From Bacteroidales bacterium (GTDB lineage: Bacteria; Bacteroidota; Bacteroidia; Bacteroidales; VadinHA17): a stretch of 16,837 nt of DNA. Under the pieces are notes generated by a model. That model saw nothing but the letters and a program-made list of their open reading frames with translations, searched no databases and was not told the DNA's origin. The first letter of the stretch is position 1. Each line of letters starts with the position of its first letter. Location: the NCBI GenBank assembly GCA_031285575.1, contig JAITVX010000041.1, positions 1 to 16,837 on the forward strand, given 5' to 3'. Both the position numbers and the translations under genes were made by a program. This document shows positions 6,274 through 12,801 of the stretch, piece after piece.

Positions 6274-8000
6274 GAAAGATAAAAATAATACAGATAATCC
6301 TTTTTACGCTTGCAGTGGTTGCGCTTGCATCCTGTGCTGCCAAGAAAGCAGCGAAAAGCGAACAGGCACTACCGTTGAAATATGACGCATCGTCGTTTGA
6401 TTATCTTTATTCGGAAGCACTGAAGCAAAAACTGATGGGCAATGGGAGCGAGGCGCTTAAATACCTGGAGCAGTGCCGCATAATGAACCCCAACAGCGAC
6501 GCTGTTTATTATCAGATGGCACAAATACTTATAGGTTCCGGAGATTTAAGTAACGGAAAGTCGTATGTGAAACGCGCTTGGGAACTCGATAAAAAAAACA
6601 TTTGGTACTCAAACCTGCTATCCGGTATCTATTTTCAGGAAAACAAACTCGACAGCGCAATTTACATGTATGAAGAGGCCGTTGTACAGTCGCCCGGCGA
6701 CGACAATCTTCAGGTTTCCCTTGCCAACCTGTATTCGCAAAAAGGCGATTACGACAATGCAATCAGGGTGCATCAAACACTCCACGGTAAGTATGGAATA
6801 AACGAAAACACCACACCGGCTTATATCAGTAACCTTGTACTGGCAGGTAAACTCGATGTGGCGATGGAAGAAACACAGGAGGCAATTAAGCTGTTTCCGG
6901 CCGAGATTAAATTCCATGCACAGCTTGCCGATATTTACAGTAAAAAGGGAGAAACGGCAAAAGCCGTTGAGGTTTACCGGCAGCTTCTTGAAGAAAACCC
7001 GCAGAATCCCCAAATATTAATGTCGGTTTGCAATTTCATGCTTGACGAGAAAATGTACGATGAACTGTTTCAGGTTCTCGGTAGCGTTATTCTTGACGCT
7101 GAAATAAGCATGGAAGAAAAAGTATCGTTCTTTTCAAGAATAATTGCAACGCCGAATCTTGCAGGCAAAACAGTTGAGCAGACACTCCTGTCGCTAATGG
7201 TTCTTGAAACAGTTTATGAAAACGACGATATAGTACTGCTGCTGAGACCCGAATTGCTTGACAAGAATAACCGTAAGACCGACGCAGTTAAACGGCTGGA
7301 AGAGATTATATCAAAGCACCCCGACAACTATTATGCGTGGGAAAAACTGCTACTTTGATATTTTGAAACAAAAAATTTCAGTATGCTCATGGCTCGCGGC
7401 GAAGAATGCGCATCGAGATTTAACCGTTCCCTGCTGGCGAAAATACTGTATGCAAATGGAGCCCTTGAGAACAAACGCTACGACGTTGCGCTTGAAGAAC
7501 TGAGAAAGGCCGGCATACTTGCGGGAGAAAATAAAGATGCCGTTATGCAGGTTCTTGCAATGAGAGCGGAGGTTTTTTACAGAATGGATAACCTTTCTGA
7601 AACGTTTCAAACCTTTGAGGAAGCAATGAAAGTCAATCCCGATGATATGACCATTCTCAATAACTATGCGTACTATCTTGCCGAGCAGGGCATGGAACTG
7701 AAAAAGGCGGAAGAAATGTCGCGCAAGGTTATTGAACACGAAAAAGGCAATGCAACATTTTTAGACACCTACGCATGGGTGCTGTTTAAAAAAGGGAACA
7801 CCCGAGATGCAGCCAAAATAATGGAGCAGGTTATTTCGCGGGGCGATAATGTCAGTGCGGAGCATTACGAGCATTATGGTTTTATTCTCCAGAAATTGAA
7901 AAAATGCGAAGAAGCAGTTGAAAACTGGCAGCTTGCCATGAAGCTCGACAGCTCTAAGTACGAACTTAACAGCGAAATAGAAAATTGCGGCAAAAGATAA
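6270..8000 (+). pseudogene. TPR-repeat outer-membrane lipoprotein interrupted by an in-frame TGA
   Basis: Two frames, 6270-7358 (362 residues) and from 7359 to 8000 (next ATG 7383, 205 residues), lie in the same phase. They are separated only by TGA at 7356-7358, so a single nonsense codon splits what would be a protein of about 576 residues. The N-terminus is a lipoprotein signal with lipobox VALASC (Cys22). TPR units follow: residues near 50-75 (GNGSEALKYLEQC), 83-103, 118-140 (DSAIYMYEEAV), 152-170 (GDYDNAIRVHQ) and 228-245 (GETAKAVEVYRQLLEENP). After the stop come YFETKNFSMLMARGEECA and further TPRs (YDVALEELRKA, LSETFQTFEEAMKVNP, LKKAEEMSRKV, RDAAKIMEQVI). TPR lipoproteins of this operon are probably adaptor proteins at the outer membrane. 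Read-through, reinitiation at 7383 or loss of function are all possible. Other genes in the operon use TGA as a true stop. Confidence 0.8.
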
Positions 8001-8746
8001 TTGTCATCGTAATGTTACTGGCTGCCGCCGGATGTTCGGTGAAAAAAGCCGTCCTCACGGCGCCGGCGACAGGCTCTGGAAACATGGAGCAAGTAATGGC
8101 GTCGGATGTTGCGGAACTGAATTATACGGCCCGTCCGTTTTTTATCCGGAGAGCCGAAATCAATATTGACGGCAATAATAAATCGCACAAACTTATTGCG
8201 TCTGTCAGATTTGCAAAACCCGACAGTTTCCTTGTCAGCATCAGAATTTTGAGCGGGCTTGAGGCGGCGCGTATTCTGCTTACCGGCGACACCGTTCTTA
8301 TAAACGACCGTATTAACCGCACCTTATATTTCGGGTCGAACCGTAACGTAAAAAAGAAGTATGGTTTCGACCCTGTACTGTTTCCCCTTCTGTTCGGAGA
8401 TCTGCTAACCGGTAGCACCTCACTGCCGGCAGCGGCAGACTGCAATGAAGGAACAGCCACTCTGCGCGAAATAAGAACAGACTGTATTGTTAATTACTTT
8501 ATCGACTGCAAAACTGGGAAATGCAACAATATTACAGTAGAAAATGAGTTTATGAAAGAATATATTTCGATTGCATTCGGCAACTTTGACAAAGAAGGAA
8601 AAATGATACTCCCGAAGCAGTTAAAAATTGCCAAAGTCGCTAACTTTGCCACCGTCGAAATTGCAATTAAAAACATTGAATTTGATGCAGCCTCAATCAT
8701 TGAATTTATTCCGGGAAGAAATTATGATCGTATTGAGATAAAATGA
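7985..8746 (+). CDS. DUF4292-type lipoprotein
   Basis: A 253-residue predicted lipoprotein. TTG at 7985 is chosen because it gives a proper signal sequence (MRQKIIVIVMLLAAAGC, lipobox AAGC, Cys17). The next ATG (8012) would leave only about eight residues before the Cys. The body is mainly beta-strand-like, with a motif VRFAKPDSFLVSIRILSGLE and then LINDRINRTLYFG. It matches the DUF4292 lipoproteins that follow the TPR lipoprotein in Bacteroidota and have a LolA/LolB-like overall character. The exact function is unknown. It overlaps the TPR frame by 16 bases, and its TGA overlaps the EnvC ATG (ATGA), so coupled translation is likely. Confidence 0.8.
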   Translation: MRQKIIVIVMLLAAAGCSVKKAVLTAPATGSGNMEQVMASDVAELNYTARPFFIRRAEINIDGNNKSHKLIASVRFAKPDSFLVSIRILSGLEAARILLTGDTVLINDRINRTLYFGSNRNVKKKYGFDPVLFPLLFGDLLTGSTSLPAAADCNEGTATLREIRTDCIVNYFIDCKTGKCNNITVENEFMKEYISIAFGNFDKEGKMILPKQLKIAKVANFATVEIAIKNIEFDAASIIEFIPGRNYDRIEIK

Positions 8747-9927
8747 AACATGCGCTGTCCATATTGTTTCTATCCTGTCTGTGCCATGGTACACTGTTTG
8801 CCCAGTCTCGAGCAGAACTTGAGGCGCAGAGGAAGAAAACCATCGAAGAAATTTCGTATGTTGATAACCTGCTCAAAACTACATCAAGGGAAATAACCGA
8901 AAGCATTAAGTCGGTTTCAATCATTTCAAACAAACTTGTTTTGCGCGAAAGAGTTTTATCGGGAATGCAGCAGGAAATATCGCTTCTTAACTACAGAATA
9001 GAACTTAATACCACAGCGCTGTTGATGATGGAAAGCGATTTGGCCGCTTTAAGACAGGATTATGCCAAAGCTGTTGTAAACTCATATAAAACCATGAAAG
9101 GCTATCCCGTTCTGGTTTATATTCTTTCGGCAAAAGATTTTAACCAGGGCTATAAAAGGGTAAAATACCTTCAGCAAGTTGCAGAATTCAGGAGAAATGA
9201 AGCCGAGATTATAGGTGAACTTAAAGGACACATAGAAAATTCGAGAGAAAAGTTAAACACCGACCTTCATAACGTTTCCGACCTGCGGACAAGAGAAGAA
9301 ACGCAGCGCACCCTGTTACAACAGGAACAGAAAAGCAAACAACGCATGGTGCAGACGCTGAATAACAGAAGAAACCAGTTGTCGCAGGAACTTGTAGACA
9401 AGAAAAAAGTAGCCGCACGTATCGAAAGCGAAATACGGCGTCTTATAGAAGAAGAGAGGAAAAAAGCGGAAACAATTGCCATATCGCCCGAACAGCGCCT
9501 GATAAGTGAAAACTTTTCAGATAACAAAGGACGACTACCGTGGCCCGTTGACCGCGGTATCGTTACAAGCCATTTTGGCGTAAGGCAACACCCCGAACTG
9601 AAGTACCTGACCGAAGACAACATTGGCATTGAAATAACAAGTTCGGGCTCAATACCCGCCAAAGCAGTTTTTAAAGGAGAAGTTGCAAAAATATTTTCTA
9701 TTCCGGGCGCCAATATGACAGTAATTGTGAGGCACGGAAAATACCTTTCCGTTTATGCAAACCTTGTAAACATTAAAGTAAAGACAGGCGACGCTATTTC
9801 GGCAGGGCAGGCTCTGGGCGATGTTTTTGCCGACTCGGGCGACAAGGTTGCAAGCGTTCTTAAGTTTATGATATTTGAAAACGACCAGAAATACCTCGAC
9901 CCCGAACTGTGGCTTGCAAAAAAATAA
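8743..9927 (+). CDS. EnvC-like murein hydrolase activator with degenerate LytM domain
   Basis: A 394-residue exported protein with signal peptide MKHALSILFLSCLCHGTLFA (1-20). Long coiled coils cover about 22-110 and 150-245. A C-terminal LytM/M23-like domain covers about 264-394 (LPWPVDRGIVTSHFGVRQHP). The metal and catalytic residues of active M23 peptidases are absent. The HxxxD position reads NIGIE (293-297), the catalytic His position reads VYANL, and the HxH position reads LKFMIF. This is the hallmark of EnvC/NlpD-type regulators, which bind and switch on N-acetylmuramyl amidases at the division site rather than cutting peptidoglycan themselves. It sits at the end of the coupled lipoprotein block. 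A 60-base gap follows before the RsbW-like gene. Confidence 0.9.
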   Translation: MKHALSILFLSCLCHGTLFAQSRAELEAQRKKTIEEISYVDNLLKTTSREITESIKSVSIISNKLVLRERVLSGMQQEISLLNYRIELNTTALLMMESDLAALRQDYAKAVVNSYKTMKGYPVLVYILSAKDFNQGYKRVKYLQQVAEFRRNEAEIIGELKGHIENSREKLNTDLHNVSDLRTREETQRTLLQQEQKSKQRMVQTLNNRRNQLSQELVDKKKVAARIESEIRRLIEEERKKAETIAISPEQRLISENFSDNKGRLPWPVDRGIVTSHFGVRQHPELKYLTEDNIGIEITSSGSIPAKAVFKGEVAKIFSIPGANMTVIVRHGKYLSVYANLVNIKVKTGDAISAGQALGDVFADSGDKVASVLKFMIFENDQKYLDPELWLAKK

Positions 9928-9987
9928 AAATTTTTGTAACAAAATAAGTAAATTGAACGTATAAGGAAGTAATTTAGGATACCAAAT

Positions 9988-10392
9988 ATGACAACAAAAC
10001 TTAAAATAGCATCAGACACAGAAAATCTCAGAATTGTTGAAAAAGCAATTGATGATATAACCGCCTCGGAAAACATTTCGTACACCTGCTATGGTAAAAT
10101 AATGGTTTCGGTTATGGAAGCCGTAAACAATGCCGTTGTTCATGGCAATAAATCGCAGCCTGGCAAGTTTGTTGACGTATCGTTGAAATGCGAGGAAGAC
10201 AAACTGACAGTTACTATCAGAGACGAAGGCCCCGGATTTGTACCCAACGAAATTCCCGATCCCACACTGCCCGAGAATATTGAAAAAGACAGCGGACGTG
10301 GAGTATTCCTGATGAAAAAACTTGCCGACGAAGTAAGATTCAGTGAAAAAGGAAACGAAGTTATTCTGGAATTTAATAACATATCGGTTTGA
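9988..10392 (+). CDS. RsbW/SpoIIAB-like ATP-binding protein (HATPase_c_2)
   Basis: A 134-residue GHKL-fold ATPase domain of the anti-sigma-factor kinase type. The N-box is MEAVNNAVVHGN (43-54), the G1 motif DEGPGFVP (79-86) and the G2 region SGRGVFLMKKLAD (102-114). Classical members phosphorylate an anti-anti-sigma partner and sequester a sigma factor. No STAS partner or sigma gene is visible nearby, so the name reflects fold only. This single-domain form next to ybeY is common in Bacteroidota. Its TGA overlaps the TTG start of ybeY (TTGA), which implies coupling. A possible A/T-rich promoter region lies in 9928-9987, but no clean -7 box was found. Confidence 0.88.
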   Translation: MTTKLKIASDTENLRIVEKAIDDITASENISYTCYGKIMVSVMEAVNNAVVHGNKSQPGKFVDVSLKCEEDKLTVTIRDEGPGFVPNEIPDPTLPENIEKDSGRGVFLMKKLADEVRFSEKGNEVILEFNNISV

Positions 10393-10835
10393 AACTGCGT
10401 ATTTTTTACGACAACACCACATACCGGTTCCGCGGATGGGAAAAAATGAAAGCAGTAGTTGACGCAATTATAAAAAGTGAAAAAAAAATTGCCGGCGAAA
10501 TAAGTTTCATAATCACATCCGACAATTACCTGCGGACCATAAATCGGGAATTTTTAAACCATGACTACTTTACCGACGTCATTACGTTCGATTACAGCAC
10601 CGACCACAAAGTCAACGGTGAAATATATATCAGCGAAGACACCGTAAGGCTGAATGCAGAAGCCTATAACGTAGATGTTGACAATGAAATGCTGAGGGTA
10701 ATGCTTCACGGTGTGCTCCACCTTGCAGGCCACAATGACAAAACCAAATCCCAGCAACAGGTAATGAGACAACTTGAAGACCGATGGGCAAATATTTTCA
10801 ATCCCCCCTCCAAGCCGGATGAAGTGTTTAAGTAA
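10389..10835 (+). CDS. ybeY: Endoribonuclease YbeY
   Basis: A 148-residue single-strand RNA endonuclease (UPF0054) involved in 16S rRNA 3' maturation and ribosome quality control. The family block TDVITFDY is at 62-69, GEIYIS at 77-82, and the metal site HGVLHLAGHND at 107-117. The first two His ligands are kept (107, 111). The third position of the usual HGxLHLxGYDH is Asp117, as I know from other Bacteroidota YbeY, with an additional His115. The TTG start is inferred because it gives the usual short beta-strand lead (MKLRIFYDN) and overlaps the stop of the preceding gene. The next ATG (10446) would remove that strand. It is the last gene of the operon; no hairpin terminator is obvious before the IS5 remnant. 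Confidence 0.93.
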   Translation: MKLRIFYDNTTYRFRGWEKMKAVVDAIIKSEKKIAGEISFIITSDNYLRTINREFLNHDYFTDVITFDYSTDHKVNGEIYISEDTVRLNAEAYNVDVDNEMLRVMLHGVLHLAGHNDKTKSQQQVMRQLEDRWANIFNPPSKPDEVFK

Positions 10836-10851
10836 TTGTCAGGAAATTATA

Positions 10852-11067
10852 TTAGGGTGTGTTAACGCATAATTTCGTATCCTTTGCAAAGAAAAGACGA
10901 TATGAAATTGACAAAAGAGCAATACGATACGATCGCGGAATATTTTCCGCTCCAGCATTGCGGTAGCATTCAAGCTATCTGAAGGTCAAAAGCATGATGC
11001 ACCGCAAGGGCGGGGATTACTGGAAAGTACCGATTTCAGCGGTTTGATAACAGACGGGAATAAATAA
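10852..11067 (+). pseudogene. Internally deleted IS5-family element
   Basis: ATG at 10902 begins MKLTKEQYDTIAEYFPLQ, the opening of IS5-family (IS427-like) transposases. The frame then runs into a stop at 10980-10982. A second frame from about 10951, ending TAA 11065-11067, continues as SIAVAFKLSEGQKHDAPQGR and GLLESTDFSGLITDGNK. This corresponds to the middle of the same family (LSPGQxHDAPEGRKLLE). More than 100 codons between the two blocks are missing, with the joint near 10952-10957. Upstream, GGGTGTGTTAACGC at about 10855-10868 looks like an IS end. No matching opposite end was found. It cannot encode an active transposase. Confidence 0.75.
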
Positions 11068-11237
11068 AACGACTACCCGTATAATTAATTCAAGGTAAGC
11101 ATTCGGTAAAGTGCATATTGAGAGGTATGTTGCAAGGATATAGTTTTGCGGCATTAGACGGTATAGGTTCATTTTACATATATTGAACGACCGTTCTGTA
11201 ACCTGTGGTTCGCAATGACGATACGCGCAATACTCCA
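11068..11237. other. Unassigned DNA between IS remnant and MntA-like pseudogene
   Basis: About 170 bases without a supportable gene. It ends with a half copy of the REP-like sequence (TTCGCAATGACGA, 11209-11221) that also occurs near 12166-12177 and in the 15139-15213 inverted repeat. A minus-strand frame (11244-11017) resembles nothing I can name. Confidence 0.4.
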
Positions 11238-11267
11238 TTGTCAATGATCAATTAAGTTGTATCTTTG
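11238..11267 (+). promoter_or_regulatory. Bacteroidota promoter for the MntA/HepT-like pair
   Basis: TTG (11238-11240) and TATCTTTG (11260-11267) are separated by 19 bases. They match the TTTG/TAnnTTTG arrangement well. Transcription would begin near 11274, about 20 bases before the ATG at 11295. Confidence 0.6.
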
Positions 11268-11294
11268 CGACCGTAACATTAAAGCACAAAGAGT

Positions 11295-11584
11295 ATGAAT
11301 GCGATTGTGAAAGACAGATGCCGCAGCTGGTGGAACTTTGCAGGAAATACCGTGTCGAACGGATGTACCTCTTCGGCTCTGCCGCAAGAGACGACTTCGA
11401 CCTACTCATCACGTTCAGCAGCGAAGTGAAGTTGTTGGAGCTGGCCGACACCTATTCCGACCTGATGTTCGAGTTGAACGACCTGTTCTGCCGCAAAGTA
11501 GATCTGGTAACGGAAGATACGCTCCGCAATCCCTGCTTTATCGCGAGTGTCGAACGTACAAAACAGTTAATCTATGCTGCCTGA
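11295..11584 (+). pseudogene. MntA-like nucleotidyltransferase antitoxin, decayed
   Basis: The longest frame (11318-11584, 88 residues) reads MPQLVELCRKYRVERMYLFG, then SAARDDFDLLITFSSEVKLLELADTY and ends RTKQLIYAA. It is a minimal nucleotidyltransferase of the type paired with HepT. Two defects are visible. A better start, ATG 11295 (MNAIVKD), is out of phase by one base, so the N-terminus is frameshifted. The active-site motif, normally GSxxx followed after about 9-13 residues by DxD, is shortened to GSAARDDFDLL, as if 7-9 residues were deleted in frame. MntA proteins AMPylate HepT to neutralise it. Without proper motif spacing this is doubtful. The frame overlaps the HepT start by 11 bases, as in intact modules. 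Confidence 0.8.
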
Positions 11585-11929
11585 CGAGATACGCAAGTCG
11601 CTGTTGAACATAAAAGAGTCCATAAACTCCATTGATTGCCTATCTGGCAAGGTTTCTCGGCAGAACCGCAACTTCCATGATTACATACATACAGGAAAAG
11701 TTTCTACGCCGGTGTGTGGAGCGCGAGTTGGAGATTGTCGGCGAGGCAACGAAGCGTATCCTGCAGGCCGACCCGGAGTTCAAGCTGGAAAATGCCCACA
11801 AGATTATCGCTACGCGACAACTATGTCGCCCACGCCTACGACAGCATTAATGACGGTATCATTTGGAGTATAGTCATTAATCACCTGCCCCCGCTGAAAG
11901 CTGAAGTTGAACGGCTGCTCGGATAACGT
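11574..11929 (+). pseudogene. HepT-like RNase toxin, broken by two frameshifts
   Basis: The protein is spread over three frames. ATG 11574 starts MLPDEIRKSLLNIKESINSI and runs to NFHDYI. Frame 2 continues QEKFLRRCVERELEIVGEAT and KRILQADPEFKLENAHKIIATR. Frame 3 ends RDNYVAHAYDSINDGIIWS to AEVERLLG, with TAA just before 11930. The first slip, near 11685-11694, is explained by a 4-base tandem duplication (ACAT repeat). The second, near 11810-11814, is explained by loss of two bases in a CGCG run. The HepT catalytic motif Rx4-6H is still readable as RDNYVAH in the last frame but cannot be joined to the N-terminus. The toxin is therefore very probably inactive. It is followed by a terminator at 11952-11989. 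Confidence 0.85.
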
Positions 11930-11951
11930 TCCACTTAACAATACAACCCCG

Positions 11952-11989
11952 AAACGTGTAAACCAATAAAAAATGTTTACACGTTTTTT
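11952..11989 (+). terminator. Rho-independent terminator after the MntA/HepT remnant
   Basis: Perfect 12-base arms at 11952-11963 and 11975-11986 with an 11-base loop, ending in a run of six T (11984-11989). It lies 25 bases after the HepT stop. Confidence 0.85.
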
Positions 11990-12290
11990 ATGGTCCGAAC
12001 CGGGATTTATATGATGAACACGACGTAGCGGTCGCCCGAATCATAAACAACATAATACCCGGATTGCTTCGGCTACCGCCTACCAATGACATAATTGCGT
12101 AAATTATTGATTTTAAGCAAATATGTCATATCCGCATTATGCCCCAAAACTTTGGGGTGAACTCTCGCAATGACGAACGACAAATAACAATAACAAACTA
12201 AATAAATGTAATAAGTAATAGTAATAATAATTAATTAAATCAGAATGAAGAGAACTATTCTTTTTACAGTAATGCTTGCTCGAAAGGGTG
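11990..12290. repeat. Intergenic DNA with REP-like fragments
   Basis: A 300-base gene-free stretch. It holds a partial REP-like unit (CGGATTGCTTCGG at about 12060-12072, then CAATGACAT), a small hairpin CCCCAAA-AC-TTTGGGG (12142-12157) and another half unit CGCAATGACGAACGA (12166-12180). These match parts of the intact inverted repeat at 15139-15213. No gene is seen. Confidence 0.55.
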
Positions 12291-12298
12291 TATATTTG
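12291..12298 (+). promoter_or_regulatory. Likely -7 element for the DUF4160/DUF2442 remnant
   Basis: TATATTTG is an exact TAnnTTTG match 27 bases before the ATG at 12326. The only nearby TTG (12276-12278) is too close for a normal -33 element. Confidence 0.45.
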
Positions 12299-12325
12299 CG
12301 GGGTAAACTTATAAATAAAGATACC

Positions 12326-12412
12326 ATGCCGGAATGGGCAGCCATGTATCAAACCGGCATAATGAACATGTTGGATACCAAAGTCTCAAAGAAATTACCA
12401 CCTCTTACATAA
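12326..12412 (+). pseudogene. DUF4160-like fragment (internal deletion)
   Basis: A 28-codon frame, MPEWAAMYQTGIMNMLDTKV then SKKLPPLT, ends in TAA whose last A starts the next gene (TAATG). The end resembles the C-terminus of DUF4160 proteins (WAxLHxxELxxxWD...K..PL), while the first two residues match their usual MP start. The bulk of the domain would have been deleted between them. DUF4160 genes commonly sit just upstream of DUF2442 genes, which is the case here. The assignment rests on a short match plus context. Confidence 0.5.
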
Positions 12413-12665
12413 TGTATATGGAAAGACTCAAGGTTATTAGTGTAACGCCGCAGCAAAATCAGGTTTTGCATGTTGAGTTCAACACCAGTGTGCGCAAGAA
12501 ATACGATGTGCGCATGCTTTTGAGCAGTTTCCCGAGTACAGGATTTTGGAGCAAAAACCGCTGTTTGATACGGTGTATGTTGACTGTGGAGGCTGTTCGA
12601 TTGCATGGACTCCCGATATTGACATTTCCGAATGGGAACTATGGGATAACGACACAGGTATTTAA
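12412..12665 (+). pseudogene. DUF2442 protein, one frameshift
   Basis: The first frame starts at ATG 12412 (MYMERLKVISVTPQQNQVLH, then VEFNTSVRKKYDVRMLL). Near 12518-12521 a T-run is apparently one base short. The continuation in the next frame is FEQFPEYRILEQKPLFDTVY, then VDCGGCSIAWTPDIDISEWE to DNDTGI, ending in TAA 12663-12665. Joined, this gives a full-length DUF2442 domain of about 84 residues with its typical start (KVISVTP), VEFNTG-like turn and IAWxxxIDIS ending. DUF2442 proteins are suspected toxin-antitoxin partners but have no settled function. A terminator follows at 12694-12730. Confidence 0.8.
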
Positions 12666-12693
12666 CTGCTCCGGCTACCGGCACAACAAATAT

Positions 12694-12730
12694 CCCCGCA
12701 CAGCATTCGAGTAGTTGTGCGGGGTTTTTT
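12694..12730 (+). terminator. Rho-independent terminator
   Basis: Perfect GC-rich 9-base arms CCCCGCACA (12694-12702) and TGTGCGGGG (12716-12724), a 13-base loop, then six T. It ends the DUF4160/DUF2442 remnant transcript. Confidence 0.9.
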
Positions 12731-12763
12731 GTTTTGTTCCCATACATATTTTTAAAAAAACAC

Positions 12764-12771
12764 TACATTTG
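12764..12771 (+). promoter_or_regulatory. Likely -7 element for the metallophosphoesterase gene
   Basis: TACATTTG matches TAnnTTTG and lies 30 bases before the ATG at 12802. A -33 TTG is not at ideal spacing. Confidence 0.5.
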
Positions 12772-12801
12772 CTCATAAAATAACATAATAAAGCAAACTG
12801 C

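Noticed and set aside
7356..7358. TGA decoded as Trp, i.e. an alternative genetic code
   Set aside because: TGA ends dut, DUF4292, the RsbW-like gene and others at their expected lengths, so the code is standard.
8743..9927. Active M23 peptidase call for the EnvC-like protein
   Set aside because: None of the HxxxD, catalytic His or HxH residues is present.
11295..11929. An active MntA/HepT toxin-antitoxin system
   Set aside because: The toxin needs two frameshift corrections. The antitoxin has a frameshifted start and lacks normal active-site spacing.
11000..12330. CRISPR array or tandem repeat in the short-repeat-containing region
   Set aside because: The repeated bits (CGCAATGACGA) are irregularly spaced, partial and palindrome-derived. 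No regular repeat-spacer pattern exists.
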